A stretch of 64,000 bases of DNA from positions 181,221 to 245,220 of the forward strand of contig NZ_JAGGLB010000013.1 of assembly GCF_017874215.1 (NCBI RefSeq). Direction: 5' to 3'. This stretch comes from Paenibacillus eucommiae (lineage in GTDB: Bacteria > Bacillota > Bacilli > Paenibacillales > NBRC-103111). A program made the position numbers and the translations under genes. The notes under the pieces were generated by a model, which worked only from the letters and a program-made list of their open reading frames with translations, was not told the DNA's origin and made no database searches. This document shows, one piece after another, positions 41,476 to 50,430 of this stretch. The stretch's first letter is position 1. Every line of letters begins with the position of its first letter.

Positions 41476-44400
41476 CTACTTTAATGTTCTCAGCATATCG
41501 CTGACCTTAACGGAGATTTGCTTATAGAAGCTGTACATATCCTCGCCGTTCGTCCACTCGTTACGGTCATAATCAAGTGCAGACTTGCCTTCTTGGTAGA
41601 TTGCCGCCATTTCCATCAGGTTGTTCAGCAGACCTGCAATATCGTCGGAAGACGCCATAAGCTCTCCGCGTTTGGAGGATTTGCGCTGCAGCAAGCCAAG
41701 CTTCCTGTTATCCAGCTTGCGAATCTGCTCAAAAATCGCATATTCAACAAATTTATTCACTTTTGTCAGATTGACTAGAGGTTCCCAAGCATCTTCATCC
41801 GCGTCGTGGTCATAGACGAACTGGGCGCCCTTCTTGTAGATCGTCTTCGTGTACATCGCTTCGATGAATTGGTCGAGCAGCCGCTCTCCATCCTGGTGGC
41901 TGTTCGTTACCGCTTCGAGCTCGGCAATTTTATTTTGAATTTGCTCATATTTGGCAACTTCCTTACGCATGGCCTCAAGCAGCTCCGGCGAACGGATCAG
42001 GTTTTCTCTGGCCATTTCCTCATTGACGCTGCCGAAAATATCGCGCACAGCCTCACGCTCAAGCCCATTTCGCACAAGGCCATTTAACTCATCGATGCAG
42101 CGCTTCAGCTCACCAAGATTCGGCCGTTCACTGCCGAGCTGCAGGTTATATTTACCCAGCACATCGTCAAGCTGGAATGGCTTCGTTAGAATGCACTCAA
42201 AGCGGCTGCTTGTAGCCACATTCTCTAGCTTCTCAATAATGCTGCGGAAACTCAAGGCTCTGTCAAACAAGCCTCTCACTCCGGCGTTATAGTTCCTCAC
42301 GCGGCTGTTGACGTAGACGTCACCCCAGGATTTCTCAGGAATCGGAGACGGCAGATATGTCCAGTTGACCTTATCCGTCTGTACAAGATGGCGTCCAATC
42401 CCCTCCTGATCGAGAATCGTCCGTTCATAGCTTTCCTCCAGCACCTTCAGCGGCGAATAGGAAAAGAGCGGAACCCCGTTCCGTGTATTGAGCCAGAATA
42501 TCCGATTCCTGACCTGGCTTTCCTTGATTGTAAACCGGGAGTGCCCAAGCGCAACCTCCTGGAACCTTTTGATCCCTTTATAGATGTTGGGCGCATCCGC
42601 TGGCACCGAAACGAAGCCCCATTGCGGAAAATGGAAGTTACCGGAGCTGTTGCTCAAATGAAACACCGGAATCGCTTCTTCATCAAGACGCTTGGCGATC
42701 ATCCGCTCAACTACCTTTTCGATCGATTCGTCCTGGCCATATTTCATAGCCAAAAATTCTTCCATCGATTTCGTGATCAAATCACCAAACTGCTCCGTCA
42801 AAAAGTCGGAAATCGAGCCGATGATATCAACCTCTTGCTCCTTGATCCATTGATTCGACTTCTCCAGCAGCTCACTCGTGAAATCCCTGATCAGGTCATT
42901 CACATGCTTCTCGTCCATAATGCCGTCGATAACCTTCTCAATATCGGGCACGTTCACGAGGTTCCAATAGTAGGTTTTGTTCCCTCTATGGTCCGTCTGC
43001 TCATCCCCGTTAACCAGAATGTCGCCATTTTTCTCGAAAATGCTGTTCAGCGCATTCAGAAGCTCCGTAAATACGGAATAAACACGAGAATTTTGATCAT
43101 TGAGAAGCTTGTAGAGATCCTCATAAAACTCGATCATTTGCTCTGTACGTTCCCGGTCGGCATGGAGCAGATATTCTTGAATTTTGGCCTCGATATAGGC
43201 ATCCTTCTTCTTGTCCTTGGCAATGAAAGCACTTCTGGCATCACCCAGCTTGAGCGCCGCTGTCTCTTTGGCACCTTCTATATCCTGCGGAATGCGGTAT
43301 AAATTTTCTTTTAAAGCCTCGATATAGGAGCTGATCTGATTCAGCAGGCAATAACCCTTCGCAGAAAAAATAATTCTGGTGGCATAAAAAGGCCCCTGCT
43401 CCGGATTCAAAAAGATACGGTTGATTTGCTCGGCAAAACGCTCCAGACACGGACCCGGCAGTTGCCGCTTAGCCTTCACATATTCCTCCCGTGCACGGGA
43501 GAGGAAGCTCTGCTCAAGCTCCGTATCGATGCTTACGACCTGCTGCTTGATCACGTTGTTGTAGCTTAGACGTTCGCTATTCTGATAGCCGGAAATAGGT
43601 TCCGGCACGCGCTTCTCGAATTCCCTCTGTATAGAATCGGGGTCGATCTCCAGCTTCCTGGCCAGCTTCTCTGTCTCTTCCTGAGTCGGGCCCACCTGGA
43701 ACATTTTCTCCATGCGTTTAAACAGACGATAGGCCAAAAAGGTGGTCATTTCCTCAATAGGTAGTACAGCCGAGGAAGCACCGATAATATTATATTGATA
43801 GTTAGCCGCGTACGGCTTCGACATTTGATTAATATTAGTACGAATATTGCTGATGTAATCGTGAATAGCAAATTCCTCGCCGGACTGCTTATCCTCACTG
43901 GCCATAAAATTGGTAATGTTCTCGGCCGTTACGTTCATACAATAGTCATAAGCATTTTCGAGCAGCTTGCCCTCAAGGTTCGTTGCCGAAATTAAATGCG
44001 CCAGATTAAATGGAGGAACAGGTGAGTTGACGGTCATCACATTGCCGTAGCGCTGCTTAAAGCGCTCGCCCCGTTCATCTACGTTCATCCAGTAGTCCAG
44101 CTCTTTGAGAGCTGCATAGCCGTTTTTCTTCATGTATTCTTTGGTGTGGTCGGTCAGACTTTTGTTGGACAAGTTCACGTCTGGCATGAACAAATAGCCC
44201 AGCATGCTCACTTTGTCGATACCGGCCGAGCCATGCTCCCGCTCCATTAAACCTCTTACGATGTAGGAGATATCGAGAAAGCAGCCGCTGCCTGTACCGC
44301 CGGCAAGGCCGGTAAGCACAAAAACCATCAGCTTCTTATTCGTACCTACAGACAAGCTGCGGATTTTCTTCTCAATGGACTGCACGACCTGCACAATTTT

Positions 44401-44865
44401 GGTGAACAGCAGCAGCCGTCCCGCCTGGCGAATACCGGAAGCGCCGCTGATCCCATCGGAAATGAGCAGCTCTGGAGAGAGCCATTCCGTAATATAAGGC
44501 TCTAGCAGACTGCGGTTCTGAAGCAATCCGCCTACCTCCGAGTTGGACAGCAGTACGAATTCGCTCATTGGATCCAGACCTATGCCGCGATATTTCTTGT
44601 TGCGGTCATGCTCATTGGTTTCGAAGGCGATAAACTCGACATTATCGGGCTTTTCGCTCTTTTTCTTGGAGATAGGGTCCTCTGGAAGCCGGAATCTGCG
44701 GTTAATCTGATATTTGAGCCGCAGCAGCGCATCAATCCCTGTGCCGCCAAGCCCGATGATCAGCATCGGATTGTCAATAGTATCTACGCGTATTTTATCA
44801 CTGACAATTCCCCCGCCTTGGGAAACGTCCAACTGCTGGATATGTTCTCTGACGACTGCCTTCAT
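41476..44865 (-). CDS. Tubulin/FtsZ-like GTPase (Tubulin_2 type), 1129 residues
   Basis: The N-terminal nucleotide-binding fold starts with NPMLIIGLGGTGIDALLRLKY (about 32-51), and the tubulin signature GLAGGTGSG appears at about 186-194 (FtsZ/tubulin consensus GGGTGSG). These two loops and the spacing mark a tubulin-superfamily protein of the large bacterial kind. The remaining 700 residues are mostly helical and unrecognised. It could form GTP-dependent filaments or a scaffold; this is inference. The start ATG follows AGGAGG by eight bases. It lies 22 bases downstream of a vWA membrane protein gene and upstream of the 779-residue unknown. Confidence 0.85.
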   Translation of the reverse strand: MKAVVREHIQQLDVSQGGGIVSDKIRVDTIDNPMLIIGLGGTGIDALLRLKYQINRRFRLPEDPISKKKSEKPDNVEFIAFETNEHDRNKKYRGIGLDPMSEFVLLSNSEVGGLLQNRSLLEPYITEWLSPELLISDGISGASGIRQAGRLLLFTKIVQVVQSIEKKIRSLSVGTNKKLMVFVLTGLAGGTGSGCFLDISYIVRGLMEREHGSAGIDKVSMLGYLFMPDVNLSNKSLTDHTKEYMKKNGYAALKELDYWMNVDERGERFKQRYGNVMTVNSPVPPFNLAHLISATNLEGKLLENAYDYCMNVTAENITNFMASEDKQSGEEFAIHDYISNIRTNINQMSKPYAANYQYNIIGASSAVLPIEEMTTFLAYRLFKRMEKMFQVGPTQEETEKLARKLEIDPDSIQREFEKRVPEPISGYQNSERLSYNNVIKQQVVSIDTELEQSFLSRAREEYVKAKRQLPGPCLERFAEQINRIFLNPEQGPFYATRIIFSAKGYCLLNQISSYIEALKENLYRIPQDIEGAKETAALKLGDARSAFIAKDKKKDAYIEAKIQEYLLHADRERTEQMIEFYEDLYKLLNDQNSRVYSVFTELLNALNSIFEKNGDILVNGDEQTDHRGNKTYYWNLVNVPDIEKVIDGIMDEKHVNDLIRDFTSELLEKSNQWIKEQEVDIIGSISDFLTEQFGDLITKSMEEFLAMKYGQDESIEKVVERMIAKRLDEEAIPVFHLSNSSGNFHFPQWGFVSVPADAPNIYKGIKRFQEVALGHSRFTIKESQVRNRIFWLNTRNGVPLFSYSPLKVLEESYERTILDQEGIGRHLVQTDKVNWTYLPSPIPEKSWGDVYVNSRVRNYNAGVRGLFDRALSFRSIIEKLENVATSSRFECILTKPFQLDDVLGKYNLQLGSERPNLGELKRCIDELNGLVRNGLEREAVRDIFGSVNEEMARENLIRSPELLEAMRKEVAKYEQIQNKIAELEAVTNSHQDGERLLDQFIEAMYTKTIYKKGAQFVYDHDADEDAWEPLVNLTKVNKFVEYAIFEQIRKLDNRKLGLLQRKSSKRGELMASSDDIAGLLNNLMEMAAIYQEGKSALDYDRNEWTNGEDMYSFYKQISVKVSDMLRTLK

Positions 44866-44887
44866 GAATGTAGCCTCCTAGGAAGAG

Positions 44888-46696
44888 TTAGCTGATGTAA
44901 TCCAGCCAAATCGATTTATTTACTTTTTGCAGCGTAATTTTGATGCGATCATTATTTTTGAGTTCCTTGCCTTTGGAGGCATCGAAGGCTCTGCCGGATT
45001 TTTCGATCAGGCACTCTGATTGGTTATACATAATGACTGAATCCCGGCCCGGCGTGAAAATAATTTTATCTGTTTCGGCGAATTCGGGAGCGAGCTGGAG
45101 AAGCTGGTGCAGCTTCACTTTACCTTTGAAGCCAGTCAGCTTTTTGTACTGCGGGCTTGTTCTTTCCTCTGTATCTTCATCCCGGATTTCGATAACAACT
45201 TGACCATAAAAGCCTTTGTTGGCTTTCTTCATCATAGCCATGATATAGAGCACAGCAACCAGCAGGAGAATCAGGCTCCCGAGTCCACCGAGAATATATC
45301 CCCATGGCAGCGGCTTGGAGTCATCTTTTGTTACCGGTGCCGGTGTGGCACTAGTGCTGGAAGAGGGCTTTGCCCCAGGCTTGGCGTTGATGAGAACAGG
45401 ATCACTTTCTCTGAAAAAGCTGGCATCCTCCACCTTAGCCTTTATTTCATATTCATGGGCCTCGGCCACCTTAAAGCTTCCCGTGAAATCCTTGCCCGAA
45501 TTATTCAGCGGCACTTCTGTCGTCTGCTTCGTATCCAAGTCTGTGACCAGCAGCGTTGACTTCACATTTTTGAACAAATCTTCATCTGCAAGGCTTTGTC
45601 CGTTGGACAACAACTGCGCCCGGAGATCAATGGTGTCTCCCGGCTTATAAGTTTTACCACCAGGCAGAGCATCCATCACAAGCTGAACATCATAGTTAAA
45701 AATTAAGTTGATATCAATTTGATCTTTGCTGCTGCCCTTAACCTGGAGCTTCCAGTCGCCCATGTCAGGCTTGGCAATTTTGATCAAAGAATACGCACTG
45801 GACTTTGAATACACGATGTCATCCGAAGGAATTTGATGCTCCTTACCAGCAGGATCAATCAGCTTCGCTTCGATCGGCTTTGCTGACATGATTGAAATGT
45901 TTGCTTCCAGCACGTTCGCATTCGGAATCGTGATCGTAACATCCTGGAACTGTCCGTTGCCGACTATACCTTTCAGCGGAATAACCTTCAGCTTCAAATG
46001 ATTGGCGAAAATTTCACTCAAAATTTGCGGCAGCGAATCCGCCGAGCTGGTCACAAATGATTTCCCGTTCGTATCCTTGGCTATTTTCTCCAGCACATCT
46101 TTGTTCAGCTGTCCATCTGCGTTGAGCCCGATCGTGTAGATCGGTATGTTCAGATCAGCAGCCTTCTTAACAGCCTCCTGAAGCTCAAGATCCGACTGTT
46201 CCTGCGTTCTATTCGCATTTAGCGAGTTGTTTCCGTCCGAGAGCAGAACGATCAGCGGATAATGACCCGCTTCCTTCCCGGACTCGATCACTTTGACAGC
46301 TTCACTGACGCCAACGGCTATATCCGTGTAGGGTCCTCTGGCTACTTGATCTATAAATGCTTTCAAATCGTCTTTATCTTTGGAGGAGTTTATTTTCAGC
46401 AGTGCCTTTTCTCTTACAACCTGATCCGTATAGGAGATGATGCCAATTTTATCCCCCTGCACTGAAGTCATATCGATGAACATCTTCATTGCTTCGTTGG
46501 CCACTTTGCCTTTATCGCTTTCGTTCATGGAGGTGCTTGCGTCTATGGTCAGCACAGCATCAATCTTTGGCTCCGTATTGGAAGCGGCAAAGGTGGTTGC
46601 CAAAGTTAGAGCATTTCCCGCCATCCCTACAAGCAAAATCAAGCTCAATCCTATTATCGATAGCAGCATTTTGCTCTTCTTTTTGGTCATTCGCAT
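44888..46696 (-). CDS. Exported vWA-domain protein with transmembrane anchor and cytoplasmic tail
   Basis: A 602-residue protein that is the first minus-strand gene of the locus. The signal peptide or anchor is at about 11-36. The vWA domain (about 44-225) has a full metal site (DASTS, Thr in YTDIAVG, Asp in LLSDGNN). Beta-rich extracellular domains (about 230-445) follow, with a Ser/Thr/Pro linker, a helix at about 464-488 and a 110-residue cytoplasmic beta-rich domain that could be FHA-like. It would couple an outside ligand event to the cytoplasmic tubulin/GTPase proteins (inference). Start ATG lies eight bases after GGAGG. Confidence 0.85.
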   Translation of the reverse strand: MRMTKKKSKMLLSIIGLSLILLVGMAGNALTLATTFAASNTEPKIDAVLTIDASTSMNESDKGKVANEAMKMFIDMTSVQGDKIGIISYTDQVVREKALLKINSSKDKDDLKAFIDQVARGPYTDIAVGVSEAVKVIESGKEAGHYPLIVLLSDGNNSLNANRTQEQSDLELQEAVKKAADLNIPIYTIGLNADGQLNKDVLEKIAKDTNGKSFVTSSADSLPQILSEIFANHLKLKVIPLKGIVGNGQFQDVTITIPNANVLEANISIMSAKPIEAKLIDPAGKEHQIPSDDIVYSKSSAYSLIKIAKPDMGDWKLQVKGSSKDQIDINLIFNYDVQLVMDALPGGKTYKPGDTIDLRAQLLSNGQSLADEDLFKNVKSTLLVTDLDTKQTTEVPLNNSGKDFTGSFKVAEAHEYEIKAKVEDASFFRESDPVLINAKPGAKPSSSTSATPAPVTKDDSKPLPWGYILGGLGSLILLLVAVLYIMAMMKKANKGFYGQVVIEIRDEDTEERTSPQYKKLTGFKGKVKLHQLLQLAPEFAETDKIIFTPGRDSVIMYNQSECLIEKSGRAFDASKGKELKNNDRIKITLQKVNKSIWLDYIS

Positions 46697-46889
46697 GTTG
46701 CGTACCTCCGCCGTTAGAGTACTTCTTAAATTTTTTCGAGTGGGTAGTCAAAAGGTTTTCTTGATAGTAAAATAGTCCCTATGTTACGGTTAATGATACC
46801 TTCTAGAAGTAAAAAATTCCAGTAGTAATCTTCTTCCGGACACCAGCAAATGTTGGAACATGTAAATTAGACGCGAATAGGAGCGAGAT

Positions 46890-47045
46890 ATGTTCACTTA
46901 TTTCATACTTATTGTCGCCGCTGTGTTTTTATTGATCAAATGGACCGCCTATGCCAGATATAAAAAGCAATCCGCCACAAACACACAAATCGACGATGCT
47001 CTTATTGTCAGACTGAATCGAGAGAGTGAGCCCCATGAAAAATAA
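46890..47045 (+). CDS. Small single-pass membrane protein (51 residues)
   Basis: ATG lies six bases after AGGAG. The product has one membrane helix (MFTYFILIVAAVFLLIKW) followed by a basic then acidic polar tail ending in SEPHEK. Its stop codon lies inside the following gene (11-base overlap with the ATG at 47035), so the two are translationally coupled. It is divergent from the vWA gene, 193 bases away. No homologue is recognised. Confidence 0.65.
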   Translation: MFTYFILIVAAVFLLIKWTAYARYKKQSATNTQIDDALIVRLNRESEPHEK

Positions 47046-47976
47046 AATAGCTGTGCAATTCCGCAGAAGCAAAAGAACGATGTATGCCTTCCAGCGCTTG
47101 AAGTACTGCAAGCGTTGTGGAAGCTACACGGTGCTATTTGAAGACGACTGCCCATCCTGCGGTAAAGAAGACAACTTCATTTCCATAACAGACTATGCCA
47201 AGTCCCTTAATAAAAGACTTTCTCTGACCGAGACGCTTGTCGCTCTATCCATTTTTTTCCTTGGCATTATTTTCGCTAACAGTGTGACTGAAATGTTTGT
47301 CGCTATCGTCGCAGGGGGAGCGCTGCTGGCTCTTTATTTTTACCTTCGCAGCCGCTATAAACAAACTACAGAGGCATTTCGATTTCAGAAGGTATTGATT
47401 GAGCATACTCCTGCCATTTACAAAGGACTTCAGCAGGACCTTATGGAAGCTGTGGGTGATATCCAGGCTGAAGATTATAAAACTGCCTATGAAAAGCTCC
47501 GGGAAATCAGCTATTTCCTGAACAACGACCGCATTAAAATCCGCAAAATCATGTGTCTCAATTACTTCGTTATTCGTAAAGACATGGATCTGGAGCTGGA
47601 AACCTTAATCCCTTCCCATTATGACAAGGATTTCGTGAAATATTTATGGGAGGTTAGCAAGGTCAACAAGCAGCTCATCCGGATCAACGTGCTTGATTAT
47701 GTAGTCCGCTACAAAGCCAAGATCGAATTGCTGGAGAATGGACCTACTATATTGACGAATATTGCCGGCGCATCCCTGCGTATGAAACAATACGTAGCAA
47801 TTTATCAAAATTTCATTCTTGAACACGTGGACTACTTGCCCAAAGATCGCTTCCTCCGGTTATGCAAAATTATGGCCGCATTCCCCGGAAATGACTGGGG
47901 CACTCTTTATAGTAGAAGCAAGGAAATCGTTAGAACGCGATACAGCTTTGATCCCGATTTCCAAGGCATTTGGTAG
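47035..47976 (+). CDS. Zinc-ribbon membrane protein of the tubulin/GTPase locus
   Basis: A 313-residue protein with an N-terminal zinc ribbon (CKRC at 25-28 and CPSC at 39-42), two close membrane helices (about 60-105) and a 200-residue helical cytoplasmic domain rich in TPR-like hydrophobic spacing. No catalytic site is visible. The GTG at 47026 is in frame but ATG 47035 overlaps the end of the small membrane gene and is preferred. The next gene starts 14 bases after its stop. Confidence 0.7.
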   Translation: MKNKIAVQFRRSKRTMYAFQRLKYCKRCGSYTVLFEDDCPSCGKEDNFISITDYAKSLNKRLSLTETLVALSIFFLGIIFANSVTEMFVAIVAGGALLALYFYLRSRYKQTTEAFRFQKVLIEHTPAIYKGLQQDLMEAVGDIQAEDYKTAYEKLREISYFLNNDRIKIRKIMCLNYFVIRKDMDLELETLIPSHYDKDFVKYLWEVSKVNKQLIRINVLDYVVRYKAKIELLENGPTILTNIAGASLRMKQYVAIYQNFILEHVDYLPKDRFLRLCKIMAAFPGNDWGTLYSRSKEIVRTRYSFDPDFQGIW

Positions 47977-47990
47977 AAGGGAAGGAAACC

Positions 47991-49949
47991 ATGCTGCTCA
48001 TCCCATCCTATAAACGTTCACAACAGCTTAAAGTTGCAGCCTCCATTCTGTTAATAGTAGTACTCGCCGCGACCAGTTACAAGCTTTACAATAATTATGC
48101 CAAAATACAAATTTATACTAAAGCCGAAGCTGCTTACTCAGCTAACGATCTGATCGCGGCAGAAGAGCTTTTTCACCAAGCCAGGAACAATACATGGTTC
48201 CGATACAAGGAAGCCGAAATTTCAAAAGCATTGCTTCAGCTCAAGCCAGTAACAGATATCAAAAGCAGCCTGCAGTCCATTACCTCCCGGGCTGACCAAG
48301 CTGCTAAAGAGCTAGATATCGAAGCACTAATAAGCTCATACAACGATTATCAGAAATTAAAAAAAGACACTACCGCCCAGGAAGCCGACACCTCCTTTTC
48401 AAGTGTTTTTACGGAGATGCTCTCCCGTTACAAAACTGGGGAACAATTTACTATTTCTTTCATCAGTTTCAGAGAACAATTAAGCAAAGACCTGCAAACA
48501 GGCATAAACAAGCACAAATTTTCCGATGAAACCGTCTCAGCCTTTCTCCAAATTCCTGCGGCCTACTTCGGCGACAATAAACAACGAGAGCAAGAAATTC
48601 AGACCAAGTTGACAGAGTACGACAACGCCCGAGTTGGAGCCCTGGCAGGCGCAAAAAAATTTGCCGAGATGCTTGCTGAAGGAGTTCGACTCCAACAATT
48701 TTATCAGGACAAAGCGGTTGATCCTGCTTGGCTTCAGCCCATAATCGAGCAATATACACTAGACCTGTTGGCCAAAAAATTAACTGACCAAGACATCAAA
48801 GGCTTCATTGAACTTGCCAAACAGTTCGAGGCGAATAAGCCAGCTTCCATAGCTGGCCCCAAAGTAGCTGCCTACATTCAAACAGCGATTAACCAACAAT
48901 TCACTCAAGCCGACCAGCTAGCCAAAAATAACAACTACAAAGATGCAATAGCCGCTTATATCGAGCTTGGAAACTACAAGGACACTACTCAACAACAGCA
49001 AGACACCGAATTGAAATGGGCTGCGAACGAGCCAGGCTACCTCCTGCAAAAAGCAATGCCAGACCAAACCTTCACCTTTGTTATAGGAGGCAAAACTGGA
49101 GGAAACACCTTTGGTAATGCGGCGGCGGGTAATGCTGCAGGAAATGCTGTGGGTAATGCCTCAGGTGATCCTTCAGACAGTACATCAGGTACATCAAATA
49201 CTTCAGCTACATCAGGGAATGCAGCCAGTAGCAATCAATTAGGCGCTGTAATATACGCAGCAGGAATTACAGAGGGCGGCAAGCTTGTTTGGGCAGGATG
49301 GATGCCAGACATGAGCATTGCTACAAAAGAGGTGCTTATCGACAAAAGCCTTACTATCAAAAACATGACCATCGCCTACAATATAAGCCTTCAAGGCAAT
49401 CCCACCCTAATTCTTGAGGCTTCCTCCAATTCCCGCAAATCTAGATTTGCAGCATTCGAAGTCGACGAAAAATCTACGCTGACTCTGTTGTTCGACATTG
49501 AGGCAGACGGATTTCAGATGGAGCAGCCAGGGCTAATGCTCGTTGACCACCCGGCAGGCCATGACGGGGAAGGACAAGTCAGTGGCAATGGCGAAAGCAA
49601 TTGGGATGGCGATGGTGAGGACCAAGGACAGGGACAGCAGGCATATTTTAAATATAGTAACGGCCAGTATATCTTTTCTGAAATCAAAAAGGACTTCGTC
49701 GACATACCACTCTCAGACCTGAATAAATACCAAAATATAAAAATCCGCTTCACAGCAGCCATCGTGGAAGTATTCGAAAATACAGCGGTCATGTTATTCA
49801 ATGGGGAATATATCTTCTTAAGCAGCAACATTACTTTCCAGGTCGGGGATGCCAGCATTATTGGAACTTGGACAAGCATGGGTGAAATTATTATCGACGA
49901 GCAAACCTACCCAACCTACAATATGGACATTGTCTCTCTAACCCAATAA
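47991..49949 (+). CDS. Membrane-anchored protein with helical repeats and beta-rich C-terminus
   Basis: A 652-residue protein with one N-terminal membrane helix (about 15-32). The next 330 residues are helical repeats (with TPR-like units such as AEAAYSANDLIAAEELFHQA). Next comes a Gly/Asn/Ala/Ser low-complexity linker (GNAAAGNAAGNAVGNASG) and a beta-rich C-terminal domain of about 220 residues. It lacks a lipobox and a catalytic motif. The start was moved to ATG 47991, just after GGGAAGGAAACC. It is last of the three plus-strand genes of the locus. Function is unknown. Confidence 0.7.
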   Translation: MLLIPSYKRSQQLKVAASILLIVVLAATSYKLYNNYAKIQIYTKAEAAYSANDLIAAEELFHQARNNTWFRYKEAEISKALLQLKPVTDIKSSLQSITSRADQAAKELDIEALISSYNDYQKLKKDTTAQEADTSFSSVFTEMLSRYKTGEQFTISFISFREQLSKDLQTGINKHKFSDETVSAFLQIPAAYFGDNKQREQEIQTKLTEYDNARVGALAGAKKFAEMLAEGVRLQQFYQDKAVDPAWLQPIIEQYTLDLLAKKLTDQDIKGFIELAKQFEANKPASIAGPKVAAYIQTAINQQFTQADQLAKNNNYKDAIAAYIELGNYKDTTQQQQDTELKWAANEPGYLLQKAMPDQTFTFVIGGKTGGNTFGNAAAGNAAGNAVGNASGDPSDSTSGTSNTSATSGNAASSNQLGAVIYAAGITEGGKLVWAGWMPDMSIATKEVLIDKSLTIKNMTIAYNISLQGNPTLILEASSNSRKSRFAAFEVDEKSTLTLLFDIEADGFQMEQPGLMLVDHPAGHDGEGQVSGNGESNWDGDGEDQGQGQQAYFKYSNGQYIFSEIKKDFVDIPLSDLNKYQNIKIRFTAAIVEVFENTAVMLFNGEYIFLSSNITFQVGDASIIGTWTSMGEIIIDEQTYPTYNMDIVSLTQ

Positions 49950-50004
49950 ATACTTCCATCTTCATAAGCGCTTCAAAAAAGTTAAAGAGTTAACCTCACC
50001 CCAA

Positions 50005-50050
50005 CCCAACACTAAGACAAACCTTTTCCCATTGGCTTAGCGTTGGGTCT
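50005..50050 (+). terminator. Possible terminator of the plus-strand membrane operon
   Basis: CCCAACACTAAG / CTTAGCGTTGGG forms a 12-base stem with one mismatch; only a short TCTTT follows. Confidence 0.5.
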
Positions 50051-50068
50051 TTAGCATTCCGGATTCCG

Positions 50069-50125
50069 ATTCTTCTTCTTCTTCTTCTTCTTCTTCTTCT
50101 TCTCTTCTTCTTCTTCTCTTCTTCG
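50069..50125. repeat. (TTC)n microsatellite
   Basis: About 17 near-perfect TTC triplets with two TC interruptions; noncoding, strongly strand-asymmetric. Confidence 0.95.
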
Positions 50126-50357
50126 AGACTTATAACGGCTTCTGCTGAGTCTGAGTCCTGCGCGATCCGAAATCCCCCTAAACTTCACCGCTTTAAAGCC
50201 CAAATTCTAAGCATACCAATTGTCCCATTCCACTAACTATCGTCACTATCCCCTTCCCTCAGAAAAGGCCTTTCCTTACCGTATAGTTCTCCTGAAAAAT
50301 TACACTTCATTTTTTTCAGATATGCTTTTTAAATTTGAATTAATACTTCGATCCCAC

Positions 50358-50386
50358 TTGAAAAAGGAACATATGTTTGGTATATT
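50358..50386 (+). promoter_or_regulatory. Promoter of the transposase-like gene with LexA (SOS) box
   Basis: TTGAAA (50358-50363) and TATATT (50381-50386) are spaced by 17 bases. The spacer carries GAACATATGTTT (50367-50378), one base from the Bacillus LexA core GAAC-N4-GTTC. Confidence 0.6.
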
Positions 50387-50430
50387 TATTATAGGAAAAA
50401 GGAACATTCATTCGTATTGGAGTGGATATT

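Larger units (their letters stand above)
49950..50430. other. Gene-free stretch between the large locus and the transposase-like gene
   Basis: Contains a weak terminator-like hairpin, a TTC microsatellite, one GAGGGAAGGGGATAGTG motif (minus strand, 50244-50262) and the promoter of the transposase-like gene. No further gene is supported. Confidence 0.5.

Noticed and set aside
42388..43302. 304-codon plus-strand frame
   Set aside because: Antisense to the tubulin-like gene; a composition shadow.
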